DNA from: Helicoverpa zea
Lineage: Eukaryota > Arthropoda > Insecta > Lepidoptera > Noctuidae
Assembly (NCBI RefSeq): GCF_022581195.2
Contig: NC_061482.1
Span: 1,054,001-1,118,000, forward strand
Length of the DNA stretch: 64,000 bases
Reading direction: 5' to 3'
Shown: positions 20,589 to 35,500 of the stretch, in pieces
How the letters are laid out: each line of letters begins with the position of its first letter
Numbering within the stretch: the first letter of the stretch is position 1
The notes under the pieces: generated by a model
The model's database searches: none
Seen by the model: only the letters and a program-made list of their open reading frames with translations
Told to the model about the DNA's origin: nothing
Translations under genes and position numbers: made by a program

Positions 20589-23500
20589 CTAGAAACAAGA
20601 GAAAAAAAGTAAATTATAGGTATGTAATAGATCCTATGAAAACCAGATACCATGGTGTAATTGGCAAATACTCTTTAACTAAATCATCTGCCTAGCCTTT
20701 TCCCAACTATGTTGGGGTCGGCTTCCAGTCTAACTGGATGTTACTGAGTACCAGTGTTATACATGGAAGCTACTGCCTATCTGACCTCCTTAACCAAGTT
20801 ACCCTGTCAACCCAAATACCTCTTGGTAAGTCTGGCTGTCAGTCTTTCTGGCTCCTAAGTACGCAACGACTACCAAAGATGTTCAAATGATGTTCTGAAT
20901 TATGAGATTATTCTGTACATAACAATTAACATGTAATTATTGATGGCAAACAAAAAATGGTAAGCGCATTTTTTTAACAATCTAGTAGAACGCCATCTAT
21001 GATTTCATACGAGAACTAAAACGAAACCTAGTGCTTCGAGCAAGGCTAGTCTATACCTATCCTAGGTCGTCTCGACGCCGATGTTACGTACTTCATATAT
21101 AGTAATAAACTTTTTTACTACGGACTAACTAAACGAGTCACGCGCGTAGGTGCGTTTAGTAGATTCACGCACGGCGGCTTCCATTTTCAAATATACACGT
21201 CACGCCCATTCAAAATCACGCGCGGCAATGCGGGATGCAGTGTGCCATACCTTGCGTCTCGCCCCGCACCTACGCGCGGGGGTGCGTGTTTCTCCGCATG
21301 TATGTGCGTGATCCGCATGAACGCGCGTGGATGCATTTTCAGTGTGTTGGACTATGCGTGTTTTCCATACAAACGGAGATATTTCCGTACAACGGAAAAC
21401 AACGCATCCACGCACTACGCTGCATCATGCGGGGCAGTGTGATAATCGCCTAAATTATGTGGTTACTCTAGGTATCTCGTTGCATGGTAATTAAACGCAT
21501 CATCGCCAAAAGGTATATTCATTAAAGCAATTAACTTCTAAGGTACTGGTATCTGCGTCTTGATAGCTAAAAGACTGTTTCATTGTCCAAGACAACTTTT
21601 TATTATTTGCAACTATTGCAACAGTTGAAATTAACGATGACTACTACTAAATCTTCTATATCCGCTTATTTACTTTATTTCTGCGGGATTAATCCTTCTT
21701 TACCTACATAATACGATACGACGTCAAATATTGGTCATCAGGTTTGACCAAAACTAGCACTATTAGATTATAGCCCATTTTCATAAATAACACAAACTTG
21801 TGTTTTTTTTTTTTGAAAACTTTAAACATTTTACGTCACAGTAAGAAAACAGTTTTTTTAAGAAAACTTATATTTAAGTTGTCTGTTTACTTGAGCCTAA
21901 ACAGATTCATATAAGTGTTCTTTGGGAAGCACATTTACTTGGCACATGTTACATAGGACCTAACTACGACATTCGCGTTTGATTATACAACAGAAATTGT
22001 CTCCATGACTAAGAGACTTGGAAATCTCCAGCGAAACAAAATCGCGACGGCGTGCCTTCCAGACACAAGTAAGTAAATACCTGCTCTGGTTTATTGATAT
22101 TTGTTCAGTTAGCTCTAGTCTCTTTGGTAAATATCACCTCCTACCTGGCCTTGCCTTATTCATGCAGTCTCTGACATGTCTAAGATGTTCCTGTAGAACG
22201 TACCTATGGCTATAATTTGTTTATCTGAATTGCCTGCTATTCTGTATAGGTATGTCTGCGGTAATATAATATTCCCGATGTAGAACAGTTTCATAGGAAA
22301 ATTGATTCAACTATTATTGTATGCGAAACTAACTCTGTCTGGTAGTGTTCACGGAAAAACTGAGAGGCTAAACTAACTTTTAAAAAGTTGAGTGGAAAGG
22401 TTTGTATATGAACTAGTAAAGCACCAAATTGTTACTGAAATCACTAATAGAAAAAAAAAACAACCAAGTTAAAGCTAATGAAACGCCTTAACTATGAGGC
22501 ACTACCATTCGGACCACAAAAGACCTTTTATCATCCGATAACCAGAACAAAATGAAATGTACAATCAAGGGACACAACGTGGTCGGACACCACATTTCAC
22601 CTCACCATCCCAATGTGGCAAAACGGGCAATTTCTCACCTTAATTGGATGTCTTCTAGCACCCGTGCCTCGTGCTCAGTCAGGCCATTATCCAGCACGTC
22701 GACGGTATCCCTTAGCTGTTCCACGTTGTAGAAACCACATATGTTAGTGTCGATGCCTGGCTGGTTGAGCGTGAACCAAGTGGCGAGGCGGGCAAGCTCC
22801 ACGTTTTGTTCCTAGAATTGAGAGGGTCTTTAGGCTGTGTTCGAAGCAAACTGACTGTCAGCCGCTGATTGTGAGCGAACGCGACGCATTTTTTGTATTT
22901 TATGAAGTAACTATTAAGGTAATATGTGTTTCCACACATGTTCCCTTTTTCGTTCACATCTAACCGACGATAAAAGGCGGCTGACAGTCAGTTTAGTTTA
23001 AACGTAGCCTTAGAAGGTCGTAAATTAAACAGACGATGTTTCGGTATTTTTTATTGGTGAATGTAAACTAGCTTCATCGATGTATTCGCTCCTGAAACCT
23101 GCTGAAACCTACTGAATTTTATAAATATCTTTGGACTCGTTTCCGAGATTCATAAGTAGATATATATTGATTATATTTACAAAACGTTAGTATAAAATGA
23201 AGTCTAGGAAATATACGTAGACATATACCTATCTATAATTCCGACATTATTTTTCCGTGTACCTATGTTTTTTCGTGACTGAGTCACGATTATTTTTTTC
23301 TTAGCTAAAACCACAAAGCAATAGGTACTAGTGCTATAATTATAAATACTGGTTTTAAATACCAACATATGTTAAATTCGCAATATTCTAATGCATGTGA
23401 ATATTCCGTCTCTTAAGTACCATCTACCGTCTGAAATTGCGTCCTAAACCAGAAACTGCTTCATTCAAAGAGACAGCACACCTCTCTAGTTTGTGTGATT

Positions 23501-26500
23501 TTCATCAAAATTGAATTTAGTGGAGCGGTTCGAATTTAATAAGCAGAAAGCATACATCGGTCGTCTCTCACGGACGCTTTGCACGATGCAGGGTGCTTAG
23601 AAAATGTATTTAATGGTAGAGATGCAAGTACCTGGTATTTGGTACAAAGCAAACAAAAGCAGTGCTTGCACATGAAGTATGGGACACTACCTCCAGGGTC
23701 TGCGAGTCATGGAGAACGAAATGATTAGCGAAGATGCCATAACGGAAATTTGCCCAAGAAAATGTAATAAAATGCGGCTGTGCGGGGGACGAGGAACGTT
23801 ACTGACTTCGCCCTTATACGCCTTGAGACCCGACCATTTTTGGTAATAGCAAAATTCGTTGACCAATGTCAATGCGAGAACCCAATCGCCCCGTTACTGG
23901 TCGTTTTGGTCATACTCAGCGAACGAATTTGACCTAGAAGAAGGCGCCCGACCTACCTGCATTATGGTATCTCCGCTCATCTTACTCTGTGGCAGGTATT
24001 TACCGCGGACAAACAGTCCCCTCGTATTATTATCTCTTACAGATAGTGCACTTATTTGCTGAAGGTAGCGTGCAAATAACCGCTCGACCGTTTTGCAATA
24101 TGAATCTTCTGATATGACCAACTTGAACAAATAGAATAGGTACTTTCATATGGAACTGCGCTTGCTGTAATGAAGTATCGCAAGCGACTGTGGACTGCAT
24201 TTGTTTATTTTCAGGAACAAATATAGTGACATTCTCCGATGGCTTTTGCATAAAATTATCGTTTTGATCAAATTTATGTGGAAAATGGGCTGACATAGCG
24301 TAGTCTCAATGTATGACATGTCATCGACATGAAAGAAGAAGAAGAAGAAAAATGTGGGAATTTTAGTTTAAAATACTGGACGACTTTTAACCTAAACATA
24401 ATTGTTAGGTAACTGACAACTTAAGTACTTATCCGTAGGTACTAATATTTGATAGAGTTTGTTTGTATGTTTGAACGCGCTTAGGGTTGCCAGGTCCTCA
24501 GACGCAAAAGCCGGACAGACCTGTGAGTTTATCCTGACATTTGGGTAAAAAATCCGGACACCTTGTTTTTTTTGTCCATATTTTTATAAAAAGTGTAAAA
24601 CTATTTTTTTTTGTCCTAACATTCGGTCGAAAAATCCGGTCGCATTTTTGAAAAATTTTGGTGTTACTTAAAAAAAATGGAAATCCGGGATTTTCTGATT
24701 ACATTTTAATAAAACAAAAGCAAAATAAAGCTAATATTTCTTTATTATAAATCAGTCTCTAACTCTCTTAATCATCAGTCGTTATATTACAACAAAACAA
24801 AAATTATTTTGTTACTTAACATTATCAAAATTAAACACAACAACAAAAATAAATCAACATAACGTAAGCGAAACAAAACATAACTTCTCCTTTATTTTTA
24901 ATTGAAAAATCCTACCTAAATCCTAACAGGCCGGATGCCGCTTATTTTGGCCGGACAGGCAATCAAAAATCCTACGTATGTCCTGCTTTATCCTAACACC
25001 TGGCAACCCTAAACGCGCTAATCTCAGGAACTACTGGTCCAAATAATAAAAAAAATCAGTGTTACATAGCCCATTTATCAGGAAGGCTATAGGCTACTTT
25101 TTATCCGGGTTCGTGCAGAGGTTCTTACGGGATGCGGGTGAAACTGCCGGCAGAAGCTAATTATACCTCTAGATAAATGTGAAAAGTTACCTTACAATAG
25201 TCGGAAGCTCTCTTACAAATGGCCTTGATGTCATCGCTAGCAGGATGCCATGGCTGCGGACCGTGGTTCGACAGCAAACCCATCCCCGTAGCAGCCGCGT
25301 TAATTACGCTTATACCTTTGCTCTGAAATAAGTTTGTAAATGTATCAAAATCTGTCTATACTTAATAACTGACTATGAATCCTCTCACACGGAGAAAGAT
25401 TAATTACTACGATTTCTCAATGCGGGTTGGTGATTTCAGACTTTATAGTCCAGGTTTACTCGAGATATTTTCCTTCACCTTTTTATCAGCTATAGGTGTC
25501 TAAGATATACCTACTTAGAAAGTATAAGGTAATAGGTACCTATTCATTAATCGAGACTGATGGAATGATCGACGGAACGAGAGGTGCGGAAGCGAGATGG
25601 GGAGGCCTTTGCCTAACAGTAGGACTTTAAAGGCTCGTAAAAAATAACGAATTAAATGACTTTAGGCAGAGAAACATGGGACAAGCATTAAAAACTGAAA
25701 CAAGGGTTTTTTGTTACTATAAAAAGTATGTAAGCATAAAATCCTGTAACTATTACATTTTCAAAATGTTATTGACGAGATCCAGATGCAGGTAACATAC
25801 TCCTACTACACAGTAAACACAAGTTCATCTAATTACACAAGAACTCGGCCTACATACACGCAGCTGAGGCTAATGGTGCATTCTCTGATGCACTCAAATA
25901 ATTAATTTGTGCAGCCGCATCGCGGTCATCATTACCGGCAGTAGGTATGTAGCTGAATTATTGCATAGGTAGGTAGGTACGTATGTAGGTAGTACGTCGG
26001 TGTAGTGGTTTACACTATAGGTACTCAGTTATATGGATAGAAATACCTGCTGTGTTCATCTATGTAAATGTGTGCCATATTAAAGTACGAAATTAATTTT
26101 ATTGAATTTATTAACATAACTAGGTTTATAATACTGGTACTCAGCTGCCGAGCTAACCGAATGTTAGACTCGAAGCCGACCCCAACATAGTTGGGAAAAG
26201 GCTAGGCAGATGATGATGATTAACATATCAAGAGCTCTGCTTATACTAAAATTGAGCCCTGCTTGCTAAGCTCTTGCATCAGGAGTTACTAGTTATTACA
26301 GCGTTTTCACACTACACTTTGTCGCGCGTAGAAGGTCGATTTTCCTCCGTGCGATACATTCGAGCGGAAATTTCTGTCGCATGATTTCAGGCGTTATCTT
26401 TCACACCAGTAGGTAGTTGTCAATTGTTAGGTGTAGGTGGTATTATTAGGCGCTCCACCGACTGTACTGCGCTTCATAGCATAGCAGATTTTTTATATAG

Positions 26501-29500
26501 AAATCACGCCTATCACAGCACACTGCCGACGCGGAAATGCGCGGGAAAGCACAATAGTATAAATCTGCCATCCCGCGCTACGCGACGGGGCGCGGTGCAA
26601 TGGATGGAGTGCCTTACAAAGGTATTGCTAAAGGCGTTACGACACCCGGACGACCCGCGCTGGAAAAACCTAGCCGGAAAATCCGTTTAATAGTGTGAAA
26701 ACGCTCTTACGATATTACAAAGAACCAAGTCTAATAGGTTTTAGAACACACTTGTTCTTTTAAGACGTAAACAATAATAATTCTTTGAAAACGCATGAAT
26801 AGATAAAATGTCATTGTTGATACAAATAACATAAGATATAAGAACTCAACAATACTATAAAACACTTATAAAGTCTATAAAATAATTCTATAGAAAGAGT
26901 CAAGAGTCTTTCAAGAATGTATGTAGGTACTTACACTCTATTCTTACACTACTATTCTTTAAATAAACCACATTCTTACCTTAAAATACTTGGTGTAATT
27001 CTGCAACCGATTATCACATAATGTCGACTTCGCGTACGATAGAATCGAAGATATTTTTACATCAGATTCCTCAATGATCTCCTTCATAAGATCTATGTCG
27101 TAATCTGCAAGGCCTATGTACAGCGCTTTACCGTCTTTCACTGCTTTTTCCAACATCGGCAATGTCTCTTTAAGGACAATTGATATATCTGGTGCAAATG
27201 TAGCGTCGTGGACCTAAAATAAGGAAATTAAATTAATAAAGACTAGAAAACTGAATATTGAGTAAGTAACTTAAAGACAAAGCTTTAATAAATATCGACA
27301 GAAGACGTCAGAAAGGCTTTATGTTCCCGTAACTAGTCTATCAAGTTCTAGGAATAGAATATCATGGAATACCAACACTTCAGACAGGCCGTCGCTCCAT
27401 TTTAAGCACAGGTACCTACTCTGCTGATTCCACTTAGACTGGAAGACGACCCAATGTTGATATAAATACAAGATTTCGCTGTAACTAAACTTTTGGTGAC
27501 GTGTCTATACGTTCATATAGTTAGCAATTTACTACACAGCCGAACGGGCCAATCAGTGTCAATCATCTATTCATACCTGTCAGTCCATTCACACTATCAC
27601 ACTACATATTCCGTAGTACGTCGATACGTGATAATAAGCGTCCGTAATTTCACGATTAACAGTGGTACAAAGACGACAATTTCACGCCAATCCGGTTCGA
27701 AATTAACTGATCATGTGCTTGCTTTCGGCTCAAAGTCAGACGCATACAACATGGAAGTTCACGTCGGGCATTATTAGTTTTCGAAGTACCGGGAAACGGG
27801 ATGCATGTATCATGTCAACTGGCATATTTGCCCGTAAATAAATGATTTATTTTTCTTTCTGCACATGATGAAAATAGATCTCAGTGGCGTGCACTTGGAG
27901 AGGCCTATGTCCAGCAGTGGACTGCGATAAGCTGATGATGATGATGAGAAATGATTTATTAGATGTGTTTTAGCTGGGAGCACTTCAAACAACCAATACG
28001 GCGGGAGATGTGAATAAATTATATTATCAAAGAAGATGCATTTTCAGTTTCCTCAGGTAAAGTAATCAAAGTTACTCAGCCCTCTGTTTACCTGTTTGTT
28101 ATGCTTTCCACGGTAAAGAGGATTGGAATCAAAGAAATGTGTAAATAAAACCTTTTCAAGGCAACTATCCGGGTGCAAGATTTTTTTTCTACGTTGGTAT
28201 AGGTATCAGTGAAAAAGGAGTAGTATAAAACATACGATTAATAAGTGTGTTCAAATAATGAATGGTAAACAATACGCTAAACGAATTAATAAAATGATGT
28301 CCGAAATGGATTCATTTAGTTCGGAGCACCGGTAAGCAAACAGTAAGTAAATGGGATTGGGAAACGGGACCACCGCGGCTTTACACAGAAATATAAACTC
28401 GGTTCAATCGGCGATTGCAATGCGAGAGACAGATCATGCAGAATAAACCATTTTATTAAAAACGAGTCCAATAAATACAAGTTTTTTATACCTACATTCA
28501 CACTTAAACGCGTCATATTTACTGAGAGAGTTCACGTTGAACTAATCGAATTATATCTTTATTCATTTTACCTACATTACTGCAAGGCTTTGCCATTTCG
28601 CTGCATCGTGCACTACGAACTTTTCTAGGTTTTATTTATTTCCTTGATACCGTCAATGCAGAATGTTCCAACAGTATTTTTATTTATTTGTACTTTAATG
28701 GTGTAAAAGTTCCTATCGAAATTTTAATTGACGAAATGAGAAATGGAGCATGGTATCTATAGTTTTGTTCAGCCGTGAATTTATTAACATTGCTATTTAC
28801 ATCAGAAAATTCAGGGAAAATCTATACATATAATCTATACATATAATAAATCTGTAGAAAGTGATTGTTTGTTCGGGATTCACGTAAAATCTACGAATTT
28901 AATGCAGACAATGCTTATATACAAAAGTTCTACGTAACTTGGGGTATTACTTAGGCTTTGTTTCATCGAAATCGGTTCACTCTATCAAAAGATATGATTA
29001 ATTTAGTGAATTCAAGATGTAAAATATTACGACACGCAATCTGTTTGACAAAACAGTACAGGTTAAAGTAGCTCCATCTGTGGTAAATAAAATACATCAA
29101 GAAGCGAGGTGGTAAATAACAATGAATTACCATTTACATTCTTTATATACTATTATTTCAATAGATGGAGTTGTGTATTTTCCGTAATTCACCATATTTT
29201 AACACGTAGTGTAATTTTTCGATAGACATTTCAATAGTGTTTGTCAGTTTGCCGTGCCACATCAAAATCCAACTATAATTATTACCTTGATGAAAGGAAA
29301 ATTAATAGATCTCAGCCAAATTTAAAACGGTGCCATCTAAATTATTTTTTGAACATTATGTCAAAAATGATGACTTTAGTGGAACAATTAATTATAATTT
29401 AAAGTTACAGATGGAGTTCATATCAGGATTTTTTCATAAACATAGTTTAGCTTATCTTCCACTAATGTGGTGGCCTTAAACAAATTACTTTGAGTGAGTA

Positions 29501-32500
29501 GTATTATTTTTTCTGATGCAAAATATGAAAACTTAATCCTAGAAGAAATCAGGATCTATCTCTCGCAAGCGCTGCTAAGCGTGAGATAATGTAGGCTTCT
29601 GTAGCTTTAAAAACCAGCCCAGATACAAAGTGCAGATAAGAAATGGGAGCTGCCTTATCGCGTCTGAAAACGTACAAAATACGCGTCGCATACCAGAGAC
29701 ATGCTTACTTTCAACTTCCGATCGCAATTAATACACTGTTCACGATTACGAACAGTCTCAGTTAGACCCGAGCCAAGTCTAAAAAAAAACCTTTTATATA
29801 AAACTACGTTTGATATCATTCAATTACAAAGACAGAATTATTCTCTGTTGCAAATCCTATCCACCTATATCCTATCCTAATCCAGAATGCATTGCAGGTG
29901 TGCATTGCACAAAAACCAATGGTATCCTATTCGAGAAGTCAAAAGAGTTGACCTGCCAACGTCAGCTTCTGCGCTAAGCAAGTGTTCTTAATAGTACCAT
30001 CAGAATTACATTCATCGTTGAATGAGGTGAATAAATTTTCAGAAACCACAATAACAGTAGGAGCCAAAGCGTATTATCGCTTCATAGAGCTCTGATTGGC
30101 CCCAGGTGACCAAGTCAGGTCTGATTTGTTCGTTCATCAGATCTTTGAAAGTGTTTCGGTGGATACTTACGTCCTGTTTACGTGTGACACAAAATATGGT
30201 ATATAAACGTCCTCCGCAAGAGCGAAATTTTCCCAGTGTGCGATAGTGACGCACAGTATACAACACTTATGTTTCTTTTGATTTGCTGGCTCCACCAAGA
30301 AATGACAAATTGCGAGCGTACATTTTGAAAATCTTGGCAAAACTGCAGGTTTCAAGTACGAACACATGAAGTGGACTCTCTCAGATACGTACATTTTGCC
30401 TATTCGTGAACTAATGCAAACATTTCGGTGGAGTCCCAGCTTAGGCCACCACATTAGGCGTGCGCGATCCTCGGGCGTGTGAGTAGCGCGGGAGCCGCGC
30501 GTGCGTCGCGAGCGCGCCGCGTGAGCGTCGCGTTTTGCTGCCCTGCGGCACTTGCAGCGCGCTCGCGGCGCGCACGCGCCGCTCTCCTTGACGTTTAACT
30601 GCTAAGGCGTTTAGCGGGCGGCGGGGATAGCGGGCGAAGGGGTAAGAACGCAACTCGAGCGCCGCGTGCTCGCCTCGAGCGCGTCGCTTGCACTCTTCAC
30701 ACATGCCGCAGGGCAGCAAAACGCGATGTTCACGCAGCGCGCTCGCGACGCCCGCGCTACTCACACGCCCGAGGATCGCGCACGCCTAATGTGGGGTCAG
30801 CCTTACCATAGTGAGTAAGTGAAACTATCCTACCCTATGCGCCTGCTGATGATGATGACTCATTTCATCATCCATCCAGCCATGTTGGTGTTGGCTTCCA
30901 GTCGCCGAATCTGTTCGAGTACCAATATTTTGCTTGGAGCGACTACCTATCTGATCTCTTCAATCCAGTCACATTACAAGACATTATCCATGGTAAGACT
31001 GACAGACTTTCTGGCTTCTGATTAGTCACAGCAGCTGCAGAAAATGTACAAATGACAGCTTTGTCAGACTCAAAGCATATAGACATAGATTATAGCTGTT
31101 TCCTGTGAAAATTACTTACGCACCATACGTAATAATTTTCCAAATTGGCTGACTAGATCCAGAGATATTCACAACGTCACAAACTTTACTTCTTTTGTTT
31201 AGATAAATGGTCACATCCACAACACAACCTTGATCATTGAATCTATGCGACTGCTAAGTGCTAATCCTAATTATACTGTCACGTGAAAGAATGCACCTAC
31301 GGGATAAGTAGTATTTTGACGATTCTATATTGCCCACGCAAACGAAGTTGCGGGCAACAGCTAGTCATTGTACCTATAATTGGTTTCCGTCATATTTTAA
31401 TTAACTGAAACGCAGTTCTGTTTGGACAAAGAATTGAGTGCATTCGGGGAAAAGAGAATACCTGCCTATCCACCTATAAGTATGCCAATATAATTAATGT
31501 GTGTATTCGTCGAATCACTCTTTATGGTTCAAGAAATCAGGAATATCCAATATTGATAGATACTCGTTTATGCCAATCAATGCTGAATCAACTGTCCGTT
31601 GGAAAAAACAATTTGCAATAATTGGCAACCATTTTAAACCTTTACTTCCACGTAACTTTGAGTCCACACCTTTTCTTTCCATTCATATTTATCAACTCTT
31701 ACCATTAAAAGATAATTTGTACATGTATACCTAGCAGACAGGTTTTTTACATAAGGTATTCAAATAACATCAGACCCTTACTTATATTTTGCCTGTAATT
31801 GGCGTACAAAATTTTGCAAAGCGAAACGTCACAGTGTTCACGTAAATAGGCATCATTCATTGAGAGTATAAAAAACATTTGGCAATAAAGAACTCTTTCA
31901 ATTCAAACTTATTTAAGGATAGTGTCTTTATCCGTTTCGGTACTTTAATAGGTACCTTGTCCACGTTCTTGCGTCTATGCAGAGTATCTTTCGCCTTCAA
32001 CCTGAAGTCACGGTCATGCAGCTACCAACCGGAGCTGCAATATAATGCAGCTGTCAACTATCCCGGCCGTGATTCCAACTGTCATACAGAAGGTCAAGTT
32101 CGCGGGTACTTTAGTCTATTACGACGCCCCCTCTGTCGAGATATTAATAGCCGGAACTATCAGTCTGGATGACGAGTATGACTAGATTAGTTCGTGGATG
32201 CGTGACAGATGCATGCTCCAAGCTGGGGACCTAATGCTTGTTGATGGAAGCCCGTGGATCAGCACATCCGTCGTAAATGCATACGTGAACGTGAGTCTGC
32301 ATGCTTCGGCAAGCATTTTAAGATGTTGTAAAAACTTTTGGTTCTGGGAAAATCTTACGGTGGTAAAAAGTATGGAATCTCCAGTGGTACCTAGAAATAT
32401 TAGTCCTTCTAGTATTGATGGTCGGTCATCCGCCTCCATATTATTATGCATATGCAGAGGCAGTTAAGTAGCCTCTTTACGTAAAATACTACCATTCAGC

Positions 32501-35500
32501 AGCTTCTAGTCAGACTGCAAATTACTTCTAACAAAATTGTTTTATTGCATAATGAATAAATAATTGGATCCTCCAAGCTGACCTGTATCAAATCCACATA
32601 ATCCAAGCCGAGTAGACGCAGCGTGTTGTCTACTCCAGCTTCGGTCTTCTCTGCTGAGAAATCGAACATTCTCTCTGTCGCCATCTCGTATCTGCCGACC
32701 TTACTGCCGATGAAGTACGTGTCACGTGGTACTCCCACCAGTGCCTGTAACAAAGAATAGATATTTTTAAAGTTACCGGTACAATCTCTACTAATATTAT
32801 AAAGAAGAATACTTTGTATTTTAGTTCGTTTACTTAAATCGTTCGTTTAAAAAAATACGGGACTGATTTAAAAAAGTCTTTCACTATTACAAAGCTACGT
32901 TATCAGCGAATAACTATATTTCATCCCAGCTCAGAGATGCGGGTAAAACCGTGGCGTGGTAAAACAGCCAGTCTATAATAATATTGTAAAACTGAAGTAT
33001 GTTTGCTTGAACTGGCTAATGTCGGGAACTTGGGTATTTAAAAAAATAAAAAATCACACTTTAATTTATCGACAAGGGTACCTATATTATGTAGGCTAAG
33101 GCTACTTCTATCCGGTTATCCAAGGTCGCAGGAGATGTATCTTGTGAAACTTATGTAAGGAAATATTGAATCATAAACAAAGAACCATATAATGTAAACC
33201 TAGATAACGTAAGTACGATCCAATCAATGGGATCACAAATCGTCAGTATAATACTCGATCAGTGTAGGAACTAATTATTACAGCTTTAAGCTTAAAACTT
33301 ACGCACACTGCCGACTAAACAGTCGCCCGCCATTTGTTTTAATATATTATTTGATAATTATTTTGTCTCTCACAGAGTGTCAGAAGTCCAAGTTCAAGGT
33401 TTGCCAAAGAGCAATGGAGCGTAGTATTTTAGATATCAAGCGGATGGACCGAGTACGCATTACCGTCATAAGCTCCAAAACAGGAATCTTCGATGTGGGC
33501 CAAAAAACAGCAAAATTAAAATAGGACTGGGCTAGGCACGTCAGCCGAATGCATCCAGACAGGTGGGCCAATGTTGTTGCTCAGTGGATACCACAGGATG
33601 GCCACCGCAGACGTGGTAGGCCCCGGAAGAAGTGGCGTGACGATCTGGACGCCTACAACCCTGACTGGTGGGAGCACTCTAAGGATCGAGAGGTGTGGAA
33701 ACAAAATGGGGAGGCCTTTGCCCAGCAGTGGGACAATAAGGGCTAAGAAAAAAAAAAACTTTTTAGTCGGTTTGATACCGGACCAATGCCTGATCGTTGT
33801 TACGTGTGTACTTCCATTCATCTTCATACTGATTTATGAGCCCAAAGCAATTGTCGACCGACTAAAAGTTTGTAATGTGTATCCCTTAAGTGAACTAGTG
33901 TTGATCCTAAATGTAATTATGGCTTGTAATGCATTTGTGTTTCAAATCAGGAATTATTCGGAGGTTTAATTAAAATTGACCAATCCTATTTGCTAGGAAG
34001 TGCGTTGATAAACTAAGTGCCAATAAGTATAATGCGATTATAGATGATAGTGCATCACCATCATCATCATCTGCACAGAAGGGATGAGCGTTAATCACCA
34101 CGCTTGCTCAAGGCGGATTGCCGACGATTTCAGACTCTCTAGTCCTTTAAGTAGCACACTTAGAATATTTTAGTTATTCGCATGTTCTTACACTAAATGA
34201 AATAGCATAAGAACTTAAGAACATTCAGCTATGAAAGGCAAAATATTAAAATTTAATTTTTGACACAGAAAATCTCAACAACTCTATACTGAAAACTTCA
34301 TGTCTATGACTATATTTTATGCACAAAAGCTAACTTGTTGCGAACGCTTCGTGTTCCTTCTACTTACTAAAAGTTTTCTGACTACAATGCATTGTACATC
34401 GTATTTGATATGACAACACAGTCCAACATTTATTTCATTCTCCATTTTTACTTAATTAATTAATAAAATTCTGTCCAGAAACGTGCAGGCATAATGGATT
34501 GGCCACCAATCCAATCTCTCGTCTCTCAGTATCACAATACCCAATACTCGATATATTCGTACAATTCGTTAACAAAATACTCGTGAAATCATAACGGACT
34601 TTATTGACTTATTTCATCAGCTATATTTTATGAAAACTGATTCGATTGGTTCGGTTGCAAAAATATGATTTTTGTGATAGAACTAATGCAACCATGCGGT
34701 GAATCAGGCTTATATAAGTAATTCGTACTTTCAGTAAGTACATCTTTCATTGTTATGTTGGCAAAACTCTTACCTCGTACCACAAAAACTTTTAAACGTC
34801 TGTTGAACACTTGTCTAAAAAAAGACAGATTATGACGTCGAATCCAGCCAGAATCCAGCAGTCCGATTTCCAGCCACGCGTTTTTTAGACAAGTGTTCTA
34901 CAGATGTTTAAGTTTTTGTAGTAAGGCTGTTAAGTTTTCCTTATAACCACTGTTCTACCAGGTCCTATGGAAGCAGAGCTACATTCACCCCTCGTCGACA
35001 CGTAAAGAAGAAGTATGAAATACTTAGGACTGAAGTAGGTGCAAGTTACAACTTTCAAACGAAGTTCGTACTTTCCTATTGTACTTACAGCAAAGCTGAT
35101 TTGTCCTGTAGTCTACGCCGGCCGCTCTCTGAAACCTGTACGTACGTAACTAAAAACTGGAAATAGCCGCTTCTGTGAGGCACAACTATGGAAAACTTTT
35201 ACTTAATACTGTATGCAACTTTTGATATAACTTCGCTACAGTATTAAGTACTTGTTTTGTTATTAAATGTTAGTTTGCTATCGTTTGACGTTTGTAGTCA
35301 GTACTTTTGGGTACTTAGTGACTTTAGGTGCCCCTGCGTAACGTAAAACTTTTAGGGGAGCCGTGGTGAATTAAAATCACAGCATGGGACATGGACGTTG
35401 GACAAGTTCCATACTTCGAGAAGGATTAATAAAATGACAATGTCATGAGGTAAGTATACTATGGTACTATTATGGACAAAAGACAATGTTAATATAAATG

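Noticed and set aside
23687..24296. Cluster of ORFs on both strands in AKR intron 5
   Set aside because: They overlap in antisense and none has start context, domain or splice support.
30441..30764. 107-codon arginine/alanine-rich ORF
   Set aside because: It is read from the GC-rich inverted repeat of a MITE; composition is explained by CpG-rich TIRs.
28836..31363. One 2.5-kb Helitron spanning AKR intron 3
   Set aside because: Both end types are present, but the interior includes an independent MITE and SINE and no diagnostic continuity, so the ends were listed separately.
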